From: Ignavibacteriales bacterium
Lineage (GTDB): Bacteria; Bacteroidota; Ignavibacteria; Ignavibacteriales; Ignavibacteriaceae
Direction: 5' to 3'
DNA: 39,131 nt
Assembly: GCA_012517155.1 (NCBI GenBank)
Contig: JAAYVN010000125.1
Coordinates: forward strand, 1 to 39,131
Both the position numbers and the translations under genes were made by a program. Under the pieces are notes generated by a model. The model was given only the letters and a program-made list of their open reading frames with translations. It was not told the DNA's origin and did not search any database. Shown here one piece after another: positions 15,971 through 25,644 of the stretch (the stretch's first letter is position 1; each line of letters begins with the position of its first letter).

Positions 15971-17596
15971 ATGGAAAAATTATTATTATTAGGAGCAGAA
16001 GCAATTGCTCAGGGAGCTATTGATGGGGGTGTTTCGGGAGTGTATGCTTATCCGGGCACTCCTTCAACGGAGATTACCGAATATGTACAATCATCCGGGA
16101 TTGCAAAGAGTAAAGGGATACACAGCAGATGGAGCACAAATGAAAAAACCGCAGTAGAAGCAGCATTAGGAATGTCATATGCTGGAAAACGTTCAATTGC
16201 CTGTATGAAACATGTTGGTTTGAACGTGGCTGCTGATCCGTTTATGAATTCAGCAATCACGGGAGTTAATGGAGGGATGTTAGTTGTTGCCGCGGACGAT
16301 CCATCCATGCACTCATCTCAGAATGAACAGGACTCCAGATATTACGGGAATTTTGCCCTAATGCCGGTTCTTGAACCTTCAAACCAACAGGAAGCTTACG
16401 ACATGGCCTATGATGGTTTGGAATTCTCCGAAAAATGCGAACTCCCGGTACTCTTGAGGCTTACTACAAGACTATCCCACTCAAGGGCATCCGTTATGCT
16501 GAAAACTCCTAAACCTGAGAATAGTGTTAAATTTCCTAAAGATCCCATACAGTTTGTTCTTTTACCTGCTAATGCAAGGAAAAGATATAAAATCCTTCTT
16601 CGTACTAATGCTGAGTTGGAAAATATTAGCGATGAATCAGTTTATAACCGGCTTTTCAATTTGCCTGAGAATGGTAAATCCGAACTGGGTATAATTGCAT
16701 GTGGAATAGCTTACAACTATTTGATGGAGAATCTGAACGATGAAAAGGTGAAATATCCAATTCTGAAGATTGGTCAGTATCCTTTGCCAAAAAAACTGAT
16801 TAATGAGTTGTATAATAAGTGTGATAAAATATTGGTCCTGGAAGATGGCTATCCCATTGTTGAAGAAAGTCTTAGGGGCTTGCTTAACCTTGAAAATAAA
16901 GTCAAAGGACGATTGGATGGGACAATTCCAAGAGACGGGGAATTAAATCCCGATATTGTGGCCACAGCCCTCGGGAAATCAACGAAAACTTTTTTCGAAG
17001 TCCCTAAAGTGGTGGTAGCAAGACCTCCCGAACTTTGCAATGGTTGCAGTCACAGGGATATTTATACAGCTTTGAATGTGTTGATTGAAGAGTATGGACA
17101 TCAGAAAGTATTCAGCGATATTGGGTGTTACACCCTTGGAGCTCTTCCTCCATTCAATTCAATCAATTCGTGTGTTGATATGGGCGCTTCTATCACTATG
17201 GCAAAAGGTGCTGCCGATGCAGGTCTTCACCCGGTATTTGCAGTTATTGGAGACTCGACTTTCGCCCATTCCGGAATAACTTCTCTCCTTGATGCGGTGA
17301 ATGAAAATTCCCCGATTACCGTCATAATCTCTGATAATGCAACGACTGGGATGACCGGGGGTCAGGAATCAGCAGCTACCGGAAAGATAGAAAATATTTG
17401 CCAGGGTATTGGTGTTGATCCCGAACATATTAGAATTGTTACTCCGCTGAGAAAGAATCATGATGAGTTAGTCAGCATTCTTAGAGAAGAAGTTAACTAT
17501 AAAGGGGTTTCGGTAATAATTGCCAGGAGAGAATGTATTCAGACCGCCGCAAGAGCTAAAAAAGCAGAAATCGCAAAAAACAAGGAGTCGAAATGA
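15971..17596 (+). CDS. iorA: Indolepyruvate:ferredoxin oxidoreductase, alpha subunit (lacking ferredoxin domain)
   Basis: The TPP-dependent subunit that oxidatively decarboxylates aryl-2-oxo acids from aromatic amino acids to acyl-CoA, or the reverse. N-terminal pyrimidine-binding domain: 'LLGAEAIAQGAIDGG', 'YAYPGTPSTEITEY', 'NEKTAVEAALGMSYAGKRS'. C-terminal TPP domain: 'ARPPELCNGCSHRDIYTAL', 'SDIGCYTLG', 'GDSTFAHSGI', 'ISDNATTGMTGGQE'. The protein stops at 'VIIARRECIQTAARAKKAEI', where archaeal IorA continues into a two-cluster ferredoxin domain; no CxxCxxC follows in any frame. ATG 15971 is used because the family N-terminus begins there; an upstream in-frame ATG at 15902 overlaps ftsE. It overlaps iorB by four bases. 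Confidence 0.93.
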   Translation: MEKLLLLGAEAIAQGAIDGGVSGVYAYPGTPSTEITEYVQSSGIAKSKGIHSRWSTNEKTAVEAALGMSYAGKRSIACMKHVGLNVAADPFMNSAITGVNGGMLVVAADDPSMHSSQNEQDSRYYGNFALMPVLEPSNQQEAYDMAYDGLEFSEKCELPVLLRLTTRLSHSRASVMLKTPKPENSVKFPKDPIQFVLLPANARKRYKILLRTNAELENISDESVYNRLFNLPENGKSELGIIACGIAYNYLMENLNDEKVKYPILKIGQYPLPKKLINELYNKCDKILVLEDGYPIVEESLRGLLNLENKVKGRLDGTIPRDGELNPDIVATALGKSTKTFFEVPKVVVARPPELCNGCSHRDIYTALNVLIEEYGHQKVFSDIGCYTLGALPPFNSINSCVDMGASITMAKGAADAGLHPVFAVIGDSTFAHSGITSLLDAVNENSPITVIISDNATTGMTGGQESAATGKIENICQGIGVDPEHIRIVTPLRKNHDELVSILREEVNYKGVSVIIARRECIQTAARAKKAEIAKNKESK

Positions 17597-18174
17597 AATA
17601 CGATATTATTTTAGCCGGTGTAGGTGGACAGGGTATCCTCTCAATAGCAGCAGCAATTGGCTGGGCGGCTTTGGATTCTAAACTTTTTATAAAGCAATCA
17701 GAAGTGCATGGTATGAGTCAGCGTGGTGGCGCTGTCCAGTCGAATCTTAGAATCTCAAGCGAGGAAATCGCTTCGGACCTTATATCTTTTGGGAGTGCTG
17801 ATTTAATTTTATCTGTAGAACCTATGGAATCCCTCCGTTACCTCCCGTTTCTTAGTGACAAGGGATGGTTAGTTTCCAATTCAAAACCATTCGTGAACAT
17901 CAACAATTACCCCCCTCTGGAAGATATATACAGTGAGATAAAAAAGATAAAAAACCATATCCTGATTGACGCGGAAAAAACAGCAAAAGAAATTGGGAAT
18001 TACAGAGCTTCAAATATAGTGATGCTTGGAGCTGCTTCTCCATTTATTGATATAACCTATGCAAGTCTGGAAAAAGGAATAAAAACTATATTTGCTAGGA
18101 AAGGGGAGGAGGTCGTTAGTCTGAACCTTCGGGCGCTGGAAGCAGGAAGGAAATTCGCCGAAGATACCAGATAA
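17593..18174 (+). CDS. iorB: Indolepyruvate oxidoreductase, beta subunit
   Basis: The gamma-type (2-oxoacid oxidoreductase, POR gamma) subunit, 193 residues. It starts 'DIILAGVGGQGILSIAAAIG', with the usual glycine-rich turn. 'IKQSEVHGMSQRGGAVQSNLRI' is nearly invariant in the family. It forms the heterodimer or heterotetramer with IorA and completes the CoA-binding site. The ATG overlaps the iorA stop (ATGA), so the subunits are translationally coupled. A 50-base gap follows before the large outer-membrane protein gene. Confidence 0.95.
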   Translation: MKYDIILAGVGGQGILSIAAAIGWAALDSKLFIKQSEVHGMSQRGGAVQSNLRISSEEIASDLISFGSADLILSVEPMESLRYLPFLSDKGWLVSNSKPFVNINNYPPLEDIYSEIKKIKNHILIDAEKTAKEIGNYRASNIVMLGAASPFIDITYASLEKGIKTIFARKGEEVVSLNLRALEAGRKFAEDTR

Positions 18175-18224
18175 CAAAAAGTAATTTAACTGGGTTTGAG
18201 AGACTGTTTCAAGGAAAAATAGAT

Positions 18225-21200
18225 ATGGGACAATTAAAGACTCCCGAACCCGATATTCTTTTGGGGAGTTTCAAAGAGAAAAAAAAACACGGGAATTTTA
18301 TTCTGTTTCCGTTGATTTGGTTTTTCTTTTTCGCTTTGACTATGTCAGCTCTTTGTCAGGAAACTCCAAATACATTAATCTCCCACGATACCATTTCGGT
18401 GAATATTCATAACAGATACGAATTATCTGCCTTTCACATAATACCAGGAAGCGAGATCGTGCGCGTTAAAGACCGGATACTCGTTCCGGGAGAATTCTTA
18501 ATTAACTACGAAGAATTATATCTCCGGTTATCAGATACATTATCTTATTCGATCTACGACACGGTTTTTATATCCTATCGATCCCTGAACATCCCGCTAA
18601 AAAAACACTATGTAAAACGAGAAATCATCAAAAGATTTGATGTGGAATCACGCGATACGATCACATCAGTAAGCAGAGGAAGAGATCTACTTTCAGAACA
18701 ATCAATATTTGGGGATGACATTGAGAAGAACGGAACAATAATTCGGGGATTCACTATCGGGACAAATAAAGATCTGGCATTACAAAGTGGCTTGAGGTTG
18801 CAGTTAAGCGGCAATTTGTCTGAAGAAATCGAAGTGGTTGCCGCATTAACAGATGAATCCACCCCAATTCAACCGGAAGGAAATACGGAATCTCTGGATG
18901 AACTCGACAAAGTATTTATTCAAATAAGACACAAGAACGCTATTGGTACTTTTGGAGATTATGAACTCAATCGGAAATTGGGGGAATTCGGAAAATTTAA
19001 CAAAAAACTTCAGGGACTTTTAGGTGAGTTCCAGTTTGAGAACCATTCAGGCTTTTTCTCTGTTGCAAGTGCAAAAGGGAAATTCAATACTTTGAATTTC
19101 AATGGTCAGGATGGAGTACAAGGACCATATATTCTTTACGGAATTAACAACGAAAAAGAAATAATAGTGATTGCCGGTTCTGAAAAGGTCTTCATTGACG
19201 GGGAGGAGATGAAACGGGGGGAACGGAATGACTATACAATTGATTACTCGAATTCTCAGATTACTTTCACCCCAAATAGATTAATAACATCCGCAAGCAG
19301 GATAAGTGTGGATTTTGAATATACGGATAAGAAATATATCCGTAATCTTTTCAGCATGGGTGGGGAGTCAAATTTTTTCGGCAACGACCTTAAAATCCAG
19401 TACAGCTTTTTAAGGGAAGGGGATGATCAGGATGCCCCGATTGATTTTTCTCTTTCGGAGGAGGATAAAAAAAGATTAGAACAGGCCGGGGATGATATCT
19501 CTAAAGGTGCTAAGTCAGGCGTAAGTATGGCAGAGCCTGATTCCTTGGGGAAAATCAAAGGAACATATGAACAAAAAGATACTACAATTAATGGACAAAA
19601 TTCCACTTATTATTTTTTCAATCCGGGATCAGACAGCGCAAAATATATTGTTACATTTTCATATGTGGGTCTTAATAAAGGGAGCTATGATAAAGAGAGC
19701 CTGGGACGATATCTTTATGTAGGCGAAAACAACGGCGATTACCTCCCCATAATTTTTCTCCCGTTACCCGAACTTAAGCAGTTCGCAAATTTGGTTATTG
19801 AATACAAACCCTTTAAAAACAGCAGCCTCCAGATTGAACTCGCAGGTAGTTCCTGGGATAAAAACCGTTTTTCAACCCGGGACGATAATAATAATCTTGG
19901 TTATGCAAGGAATATTCAATTTTCAATTAGTCCTTCCCAGATTAATGTTGGCGGAGTAGAATTAGGGCGTTTTGGTTTATCACTCCGGGAAAGATTCATA
20001 GAGGACCGGTTTACTTCCATTGAACGGTTTGGTGATGTTGAGTTTAACAGGGGTTATAATATAAATCTGTCTGATCAGGATGCAAGCGAAAGTTTGAGGG
20101 AAATCAATCTTAGCTACCTTCCAATGAGTAATCTTACAATACTTTCAAACTATGGAAATTTAACTAAGGGAGATAAATTTAATTCCAATAAATATCAGAC
20201 AAGTATTGACTTCAATTCCCCAAAGGCTTATCTGTTGAAATATAATTTCGAATATGTTAAGTCTGATTTTGGGTCTTTGTCAAGTAAATGGTTCAGGCAG
20301 AAGGGGAGAGGAGAATACTGGTTATGGAACTTAATGACCGAGATCAACTTCCTTGCGGAGGATAAAAAAGATCTTTATAATGGTGGTGATTCCTTGATAT
20401 ACGGAAGTCTTAAATACAACGAACTTAATCCTGGTTTACGGTTGGTAAATTTGTTTGGATTTACTGCCGGAGTAAAATATATTTTCCGGGAGGATAATAT
20501 TGTTGATAACGGCAGGCTGGTAAAAGAGTCGCAGTCAAGCGGTTACGAGTATGATATCGAGTTCGCAGGTATGAGGGAAATTACCTCTACATTTAAACTC
20601 ACCGTTAGAGATAAAAAATACTCTCAGTTGTTCAAAGAAAGAGGACTGCTGGACAATCAGTCTGTTCTGGTAAGATCACAATCCAAACTGCAGCTTTTTA
20701 ATAATTCCGTAACAGGAGATATTTTCTATGAGACCGGAACTCAAAAAACTGCAAAATTAGAGAGAATCTTTGTCCCGGTACCTGTGGGAACCGGTAATTA
20801 TAAGTACTTGGGCGATCTTAACGGAAATGGTATTGCTGAAGAAAATGAGTTCGAACCAACTCTTTTTGATGGTGATTATATTGTAACCACTATCCCGACA
20901 GATAAACTTTTCCCGATCATTGAACTCAAGGGAAGTACCAGATGGAAAGTTAATTTAAGGAACTTAAGCGGCAGTTCTTTTTTTGAAAAAGTAGCCTCTG
21001 CGTTGAGCACTGAGACATTTTTCAGAATTGAAGAAAACAGCAGCGAACAGGATATAAAAAAAATATATCTTCTCGACTTTGCCTCGTTTAGGAATGAGAA
21101 GACAACAATCAGAGGCAACTATCTTTTCCAGCAGGATATCTTTTTATTTGAAAATGACCAGGAACTTTCTTTTAGATTACGATACTCCCAGCAAAAATCA

Positions 21201-21758
21201 ATGAACCAGTTTGCTGGTGGTATAGAAAATGGCTACGGCAGAGAGAGAAGCATCCGAATTAGATTCAGATTGGTTAAGGAATTGAGCAACCAGACAGAAA
21301 TTATTTTGCTTGATGATGACCTTAATGCGGTGGTGAACTCAAATAGAAACAGAAAAATTGGTTCGACTACCTTACTTTCAGATTTTTCTTACCGTCCATT
21401 GAGAAATCTGGAGGTCGGTTTTGTTTTAAAAGCAGGAGAATCCACGGACTCTTTCCCCCTCAAACCAACGTCTGTTACATCGAATGGGCAATTGCTAAGG
21501 TTGAATTTATCATTTTCCGCAAGCGGGCGGCTTAGGTTGGAGGTAGAAAGAAACGAACTTGTGGCGAATACTTCGGAAAATTTCCTCCCTTATGAATTAA
21601 TTGGTGGAAATCAAATTGGAAAAAACTATTTTTGGAGGTTGAATTATGAATATAGATTTACTACAAATCTCCAGACTTCTGCATTTTATGAGGGAAGACA
21701 ACAAGGTGGTGGTAGAGTTATTCATTCCTTAAAAGCAGAAGCGCGGGCATTTTTCTAA
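18225..21758 (+). CDS. Large outer-membrane beta-barrel protein with SprA-like modules
   Basis: An 1177-residue protein with an unusually long n-region and then a hydrophobic export segment (about residues 25-46, ending ALCQ). The mature protein is beta-strand rich, with alternating polar and aromatic residues, and ends in Phe-Phe, as expected for BAM-assembled barrels. Two modules share the pattern 'GSE-V...DG..L...D/F-Y-I-x-Y...I-x-F': 'HIIPGSEIVRVKDRILVPG' near residue 74 and 'VIAGSEKVFIDGEEMKRG' near 316. The same pattern, and an EF-hand-like loop DLNGNGIAEENEFEP (from Asp864), are found in SprA, the T9SS translocon. It is half SprA's usual length, so it is better described as a SprA-related or SprA-like barrel of unknown role. 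It stands 50 bases after iorB. Confidence 0.78.
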   Translation: MGQLKTPEPDILLGSFKEKKKHGNFILFPLIWFFFFALTMSALCQETPNTLISHDTISVNIHNRYELSAFHIIPGSEIVRVKDRILVPGEFLINYEELYLRLSDTLSYSIYDTVFISYRSLNIPLKKHYVKREIIKRFDVESRDTITSVSRGRDLLSEQSIFGDDIEKNGTIIRGFTIGTNKDLALQSGLRLQLSGNLSEEIEVVAALTDESTPIQPEGNTESLDELDKVFIQIRHKNAIGTFGDYELNRKLGEFGKFNKKLQGLLGEFQFENHSGFFSVASAKGKFNTLNFNGQDGVQGPYILYGINNEKEIIVIAGSEKVFIDGEEMKRGERNDYTIDYSNSQITFTPNRLITSASRISVDFEYTDKKYIRNLFSMGGESNFFGNDLKIQYSFLREGDDQDAPIDFSLSEEDKKRLEQAGDDISKGAKSGVSMAEPDSLGKIKGTYEQKDTTINGQNSTYYFFNPGSDSAKYIVTFSYVGLNKGSYDKESLGRYLYVGENNGDYLPIIFLPLPELKQFANLVIEYKPFKNSSLQIELAGSSWDKNRFSTRDDNNNLGYARNIQFSISPSQINVGGVELGRFGLSLRERFIEDRFTSIERFGDVEFNRGYNINLSDQDASESLREINLSYLPMSNLTILSNYGNLTKGDKFNSNKYQTSIDFNSPKAYLLKYNFEYVKSDFGSLSSKWFRQKGRGEYWLWNLMTEINFLAEDKKDLYNGGDSLIYGSLKYNELNPGLRLVNLFGFTAGVKYIFREDNIVDNGRLVKESQSSGYEYDIEFAGMREITSTFKLTVRDKKYSQLFKERGLLDNQSVLVRSQSKLQLFNNSVTGDIFYETGTQKTAKLERIFVPVPVGTGNYKYLGDLNGNGIAEENEFEPTLFDGDYIVTTIPTDKLFPIIELKGSTRWKVNLRNLSGSSFFEKVASALSTETFFRIEENSSEQDIKKIYLLDFASFRNEKTTIRGNYLFQQDIFLFENDQELSFRLRYSQQKSMNQFAGGIENGYGRERSIRIRFRLVKELSNQTEIILLDDDLNAVVNSNRNRKIGSTTLLSDFSYRPLRNLEVGFVLKAGESTDSFPLKPTSVTSNGQLLRLNLSFSASGRLRLEVERNELVANTSENFLPYELIGGNQIGKNYFWRLNYEYRFTTNLQTSAFYEGRQQGGGRVIHSLKAEARAFF

Positions 21759-21784
21759 ATATTAAACGGATGTAAAAGGAAGAA

Positions 21785-22255
21785 ATGGAAATCGTAAGCA
21801 GGTATATTGAATGCCATATTGTCAGAAAAAAAAATACTAAACTGGAGTACCTTCTTTTGAAAAGGGCACAGGACAAAATTTATCCTGGTATATGGCAAAT
21901 GGTTTCGGGTAAAATTGAAAATGGCGAGAAGGCCACAGACGCTGCTTTAAGGGAGTTGTATGAGGAGACAGGGCTTCAACCTCAGGAATTTTTCTCTTTA
22001 CCTTTAATCAGTTCCTTTTATACTCCCGCTGATGATAAGGTTAACTTATTACCCGTTTTTTTAGCAATTGTAGAGAATGATAAGAAAGTAGTTATAAGCA
22101 ATGAGCACAGCGAATATATTTGGGTTGATTGGAAAGCAGCTAGGGAAATGCTCTTCTGGGATGGGCAGAAAAAGGGTGTTGACTTTATTTATGAAAACTT
22201 TGAAAAGCACCATAACTCGGAATTTATAAACAAAATCAGAATCACTTTCCCCTAA
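21785..22255 (+). CDS. Nudix hydrolase
   Basis: A 156-residue protein with an intact Nudix box: GKIENGEKATDAALRELYEE plus TGL (residues ~41-63), fitting G-x5-E-x7-R-E-U-x-E-E-x-G-U and so Mg2+-dependent hydrolysis of a nucleoside diphosphate linked to another group. It begins 'CHIVRKKNTKLEYLLLKRA' and ends with 'NEHSEYIWVDWKAAREML', a combination common in dihydroneopterin-triphosphate or dATP pyrophosphatase-like members. The substrate cannot be fixed, although folC lies 13 kb upstream. ATG 21785 follows the outer-membrane protein gene by 26 bases, with AAGGA upstream. Confidence 0.9.
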   Translation: MEIVSRYIECHIVRKKNTKLEYLLLKRAQDKIYPGIWQMVSGKIENGEKATDAALRELYEETGLQPQEFFSLPLISSFYTPADDKVNLLPVFLAIVENDKKVVISNEHSEYIWVDWKAAREMLFWDGQKKGVDFIYENFEKHHNSEFINKIRITFP

Positions 22256-22314
22256 AAGCAAATTTTAAAATATTAACTCATGCATAAAGTTTTTAATTAA
22301 GGATTCTGTTCAAT

Positions 22315-23190
22315 TTGGAAAAACATAGAAAAGGACTTCTCTTAATTTTTTTAGCAGCGCTTCTTTGGAGCACAGGCGGTGTTTTCATAAAACTCATTTC
22401 TCTGAATCCATTCCAGCTTTCTTTCTTCAGATCATTGTTTTCCGCTCTTACGATAGGCCTCCTTTTACGTAAGAAAGCAATCATCTTTAATTCAATGACT
22501 TTTTTCAATGCAATTCTGTACGCTGCGATATTAATACTTTTCGTTCTGGCTGCCAAGACCACAACAATCGCGAATGCAATTTTTCTACAATACACAGCTC
22601 CGATTTTTGTATTTATTTTTGAACCGATCATTTTGAAAACGAAATTTGAGAAGACCAATCTGATCACAATTATTATCGCTGTTATCGGACTTACACTATT
22701 TTTCTCGGGTGATCTCAAACCGGGCGACATTAGCGGCAACATAATTGCAGTTCTGAGTGGAATAGCATTCGCCGCTTTCTTGATTGGAATGAGAAAAAAT
22801 AAACCTGAGTACCAGTTTGCTACAATATTTTATGGTAACATTTTTATTGGTATTATTTGTTTCTACTCCATAATTTCCCTGGACTTTCTTGACTTTAATG
22901 ATTTTTTGATGGTTTCTTACTTAGGGATCTTTCAGATAGGTCTTGCATATATTATTTTTAGTATCGGGCTGAAATTAGTAAGTGCTACTGAAGCATCCCT
23001 CATAAGTATGATTGAACCGGTTCTTAATCCTGTCTGGACTTACTTCGGATATGGTGAAATCCCTTCGATAAATTCTATAATTGGCGGAATAATATTGATG
23101 CTTGGACTGGGTTACAAAACCATAACAGCCGATAGGAAACGCAATATTTCCAATATTGACTCTTCACGTTTCTCAAGCAAAAATTCATAG
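22315..23190 (+). CDS. EamA/DMT-superfamily membrane transporter
   Basis: A 291-residue inner-membrane protein with about ten transmembrane helices in two repeated EamA halves. The first half starts 'GLLLIFLAALLWSTGGVFIKLI' and contains 'FRSLFSAL'. The second starts 'GNIIAVLSGIAFAAFLIGMR' and ends with the family's 'SMIEPVLNPVWTYFGYGEIPS'. These proteins export amino acids, nucleotide precursors or other metabolites; substrate unknown. The start is TTG 22315, preceded by AAGGA at 22299-22303 (11 bases away). No earlier in-frame start is available. Confidence 0.88.
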   Translation: MEKHRKGLLLIFLAALLWSTGGVFIKLISLNPFQLSFFRSLFSALTIGLLLRKKAIIFNSMTFFNAILYAAILILFVLAAKTTTIANAIFLQYTAPIFVFIFEPIILKTKFEKTNLITIIIAVIGLTLFFSGDLKPGDISGNIIAVLSGIAFAAFLIGMRKNKPEYQFATIFYGNIFIGIICFYSIISLDFLDFNDFLMVSYLGIFQIGLAYIIFSIGLKLVSATEASLISMIEPVLNPVWTYFGYGEIPSINSIIGGIILMLGLGYKTITADRKRNISNIDSSRFSSKNS

Positions 23191-23280
23191 CCAAAAGCGT
23201 TAGTTTTTACCTTTTATGGCAGGTATTTTATCTTTAAATTGCAACATTAAAAATGTATTATTTATTTGATTTTACGGAAA

Positions 23281-25644
23281 ATGAAAGAAAACAGAGAAAA
23301 AAATTCAATTACAATAGATGATATCCCCCAGATAATGCCGGTGCTTCCTTTGAGGGATATAGTCATATTTCCATACATGATTTTTCCCGTTTTAGTAGGC
23401 AGGGAACAATCAATCAGGGCTGCTAATTATGCTATTGAAAATAGTAAATATATCTTCCTTGCAAGTCAGAAAAGCTCCAATGTTGATGATCCGCAGAAAA
23501 AGGATATTTATAAAGATGGAACGATCGCCAAAATTATGCAGATACTCAAACTCCCGAATGGTTTGATGAAAATTCTTGTTGACGGTGTTATTCAGGCTCG
23601 TATAGTTGAGTATTCCGATCGAAGGGATTTTTTTGAAGCAAAAGTGGAGATAGTTTTCCCGGAACCGGAGAATGACCATGAAATGAATGCCTTGATTAGG
23701 CAAATGAGCCAACTCTTTAAAGACTATGTTAGGGTAAATAAAAATATTCCTCCCGAAGCAGTTGCTTCATTTGAAAATATTGATCAACCGGACAGGAAGC
23801 TGTTTTATGCAGCTGCAAATGTTACCCAGTCAATTGAGGCTAAACAAGCTATTTTGGCAAAATCCCGTTTGAAGGACCAGTATTATGAAATTATTAAACT
23901 TCTTAACAACGAAATTGATATTTTACGGATCGAGAAAGAGATTGACGCGAAAGTTCAGGAAAATATCTCTAGAACTCAACGGAAGTTTATAATTCAGGAA
24001 CAAATTAAGATTTTACAAGATGAGTTGGGCGATGAAGATGATTTTGTGCCCGAGTTTAAGAAACTCAGAATGAAAATTAAGAAAGCTAAAATGCCTCCTT
24101 TAGCTTTGCAGAAAGCAAAAGAAGAATTGCAGAAGCTAAGAAAAATTCCCTCTACTTCTCCGGAATATACAGTTATTAGGAACTATCTTGACTGGATACT
24201 GGATATACCTTGGAGTAAAAAATCAGAAGACAATCTTGATATTAATCATTGCATGAGAATTCTCGATGAGGACCATTTTGGACTTGAAAAACCCAAAGAG
24301 AGAATAATTGAACATATTGCTGTCTTAAATCTTGTGAAGAGCATGAGAGGTCAGATCCTTTGTCTTACTGGACCTCCGGGTGTCGGCAAAACGTCACTTG
24401 GAAAATCTATTGCACGGGCTTTGGGCAGAGAGTTTGTCAGGATTAGTCTGGGGGGAATTCGTGATGAAGCAGAAATCAGAGGTCATAGGAAAACTTATAT
24501 TGGCTCCATGCCGGGAAAAATTATTCAGGCAATGAAGCGAGCTAAAACCATTAATCCGGTAATCCTTTTGGATGAGATCGATAAATTGAGTTCGGATTTT
24601 CGTGGGGATCCTTCCTCAGCTATGTTGGAAGTCCTTGATCCCGAGCAAAACCATACGTTTCAGGATCACTACATTGAAGTAGATTATGACCTTAGCCAGG
24701 TTATGTTCATCACTACTGCAAATGTACGCTATCTCATTCCTTTACCACTCCAGGACAGAATGGAAATAATTGAAATTCCGGGTTATCTTGAGTACGATAA
24801 ACTTGAGATTGCAAAACGGCACATTTTACCGAAACAGGTCAAAGCCCATGGTTTGGAAAAAATGAAAGTCCATTTTAAGGATGATTCAATTTTGAAAATT
24901 ATTAGGGAATATACTAAAGAAGCCGGTGTGAGAAATTTGGAAAGGGAACTTGCTCACATTTGCAGAAAAATTGCTAAAGATATAGTACTTGCCGATAAGA
25001 AAAGCAGAAATCGCGGAATTACTGTTGACAGGAAAAGAATCGAAAATTATCTTGGTGTGCCAAGATTTAGGGATCAGAAATTTACTTCGGGTTCAAAAGT
25101 CGGAAGCGTTTTTGGTCTTGCTTGGACTAGTGTGGGTGGTGAGATTCTTAAGATTGATGTCTCAGTTATGGAAGGGAACGAAAAGCTACTTCTTACAGGT
25201 CAATTGGGTGACGTTATGAAGGAATCTGCTCAGGCTGCACTCTCCTACATCCGTTCAAATTCTGAAAAATTGAAACTCAAAAAAGAATTTTTCAAAAATA
25301 AAGAGATTCACATTCACATTCCCGAAGGTTCCATTCCTAAAGATGGACCTTCCGCTGGTATTACAATGACTATCGCAATGATCTCTGCCTTAAGTTCTCT
25401 CCCTGCCTCAAGTCAAATAGCCATGACAGGCGAAATTACTCTGAGAGGTGAAGTGCTCCCCATTGGAGGACTTAATGAAAAATTACTTGCTGCAAAGAGA
25501 TATGGAATAAAAACCGTTTTGATTCCAAAGGGTAACGAAGTTGACCTTCGGGAAATTCAGGAAAAAGTAAAAAGCGATATCACCATTATACCTGTTGACA
25601 GTGTTGAACAGGTAATAAAACTTGTTTTCAAAAATGATAAATAA
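23281..25644 (+). CDS. lon: ATP-dependent protease Lon
   Basis: A cytoplasmic AAA+ serine protease for damaged and regulatory proteins, 787 residues, LonA type. Domain order: N-terminal substrate domain ('MPVLPLRDIVIFPYMIFPVLVG'), coiled helices ('RTQRKFIIQEQIKILQDELG'), AAA domain with Walker A GPPGVGKTSLGKSIARALGR near 364 and Walker B 'VILLDEIDKL', then the protease domain. The catalytic dyad is Ser691 in DGPSAGIT and Lys734 in 'GGLNEKLLAAKR'. ATG 23281 is used; a TTG five codons earlier is also open but lacks support. The 3' end overlaps the methionine sulfoxide reductase start by 11 bases, linking protein damage repair and removal. Confidence 0.98.
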   Translation: MKENREKNSITIDDIPQIMPVLPLRDIVIFPYMIFPVLVGREQSIRAANYAIENSKYIFLASQKSSNVDDPQKKDIYKDGTIAKIMQILKLPNGLMKILVDGVIQARIVEYSDRRDFFEAKVEIVFPEPENDHEMNALIRQMSQLFKDYVRVNKNIPPEAVASFENIDQPDRKLFYAAANVTQSIEAKQAILAKSRLKDQYYEIIKLLNNEIDILRIEKEIDAKVQENISRTQRKFIIQEQIKILQDELGDEDDFVPEFKKLRMKIKKAKMPPLALQKAKEELQKLRKIPSTSPEYTVIRNYLDWILDIPWSKKSEDNLDINHCMRILDEDHFGLEKPKERIIEHIAVLNLVKSMRGQILCLTGPPGVGKTSLGKSIARALGREFVRISLGGIRDEAEIRGHRKTYIGSMPGKIIQAMKRAKTINPVILLDEIDKLSSDFRGDPSSAMLEVLDPEQNHTFQDHYIEVDYDLSQVMFITTANVRYLIPLPLQDRMEIIEIPGYLEYDKLEIAKRHILPKQVKAHGLEKMKVHFKDDSILKIIREYTKEAGVRNLERELAHICRKIAKDIVLADKKSRNRGITVDRKRIENYLGVPRFRDQKFTSGSKVGSVFGLAWTSVGGEILKIDVSVMEGNEKLLLTGQLGDVMKESAQAALSYIRSNSEKLKLKKEFFKNKEIHIHIPEGSIPKDGPSAGITMTIAMISALSSLPASSQIAMTGEITLRGEVLPIGGLNEKLLAAKRYGIKTVLIPKGNEVDLREIQEKVKSDITIIPVDSVEQVIKLVFKNDK

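Noticed and set aside
17540-17610. Possible frameshift removing the IorA ferredoxin domain
   Set aside because: No CxxCxxC-type segment is found in the other frames and the next gene starts at once; the short form is known in Bacteroidota.
23191-23225. Inverted repeat GCCA...TGGC before lon as a regulatory hairpin
   Set aside because: Short arms with a long loop and bulges; could easily be chance.
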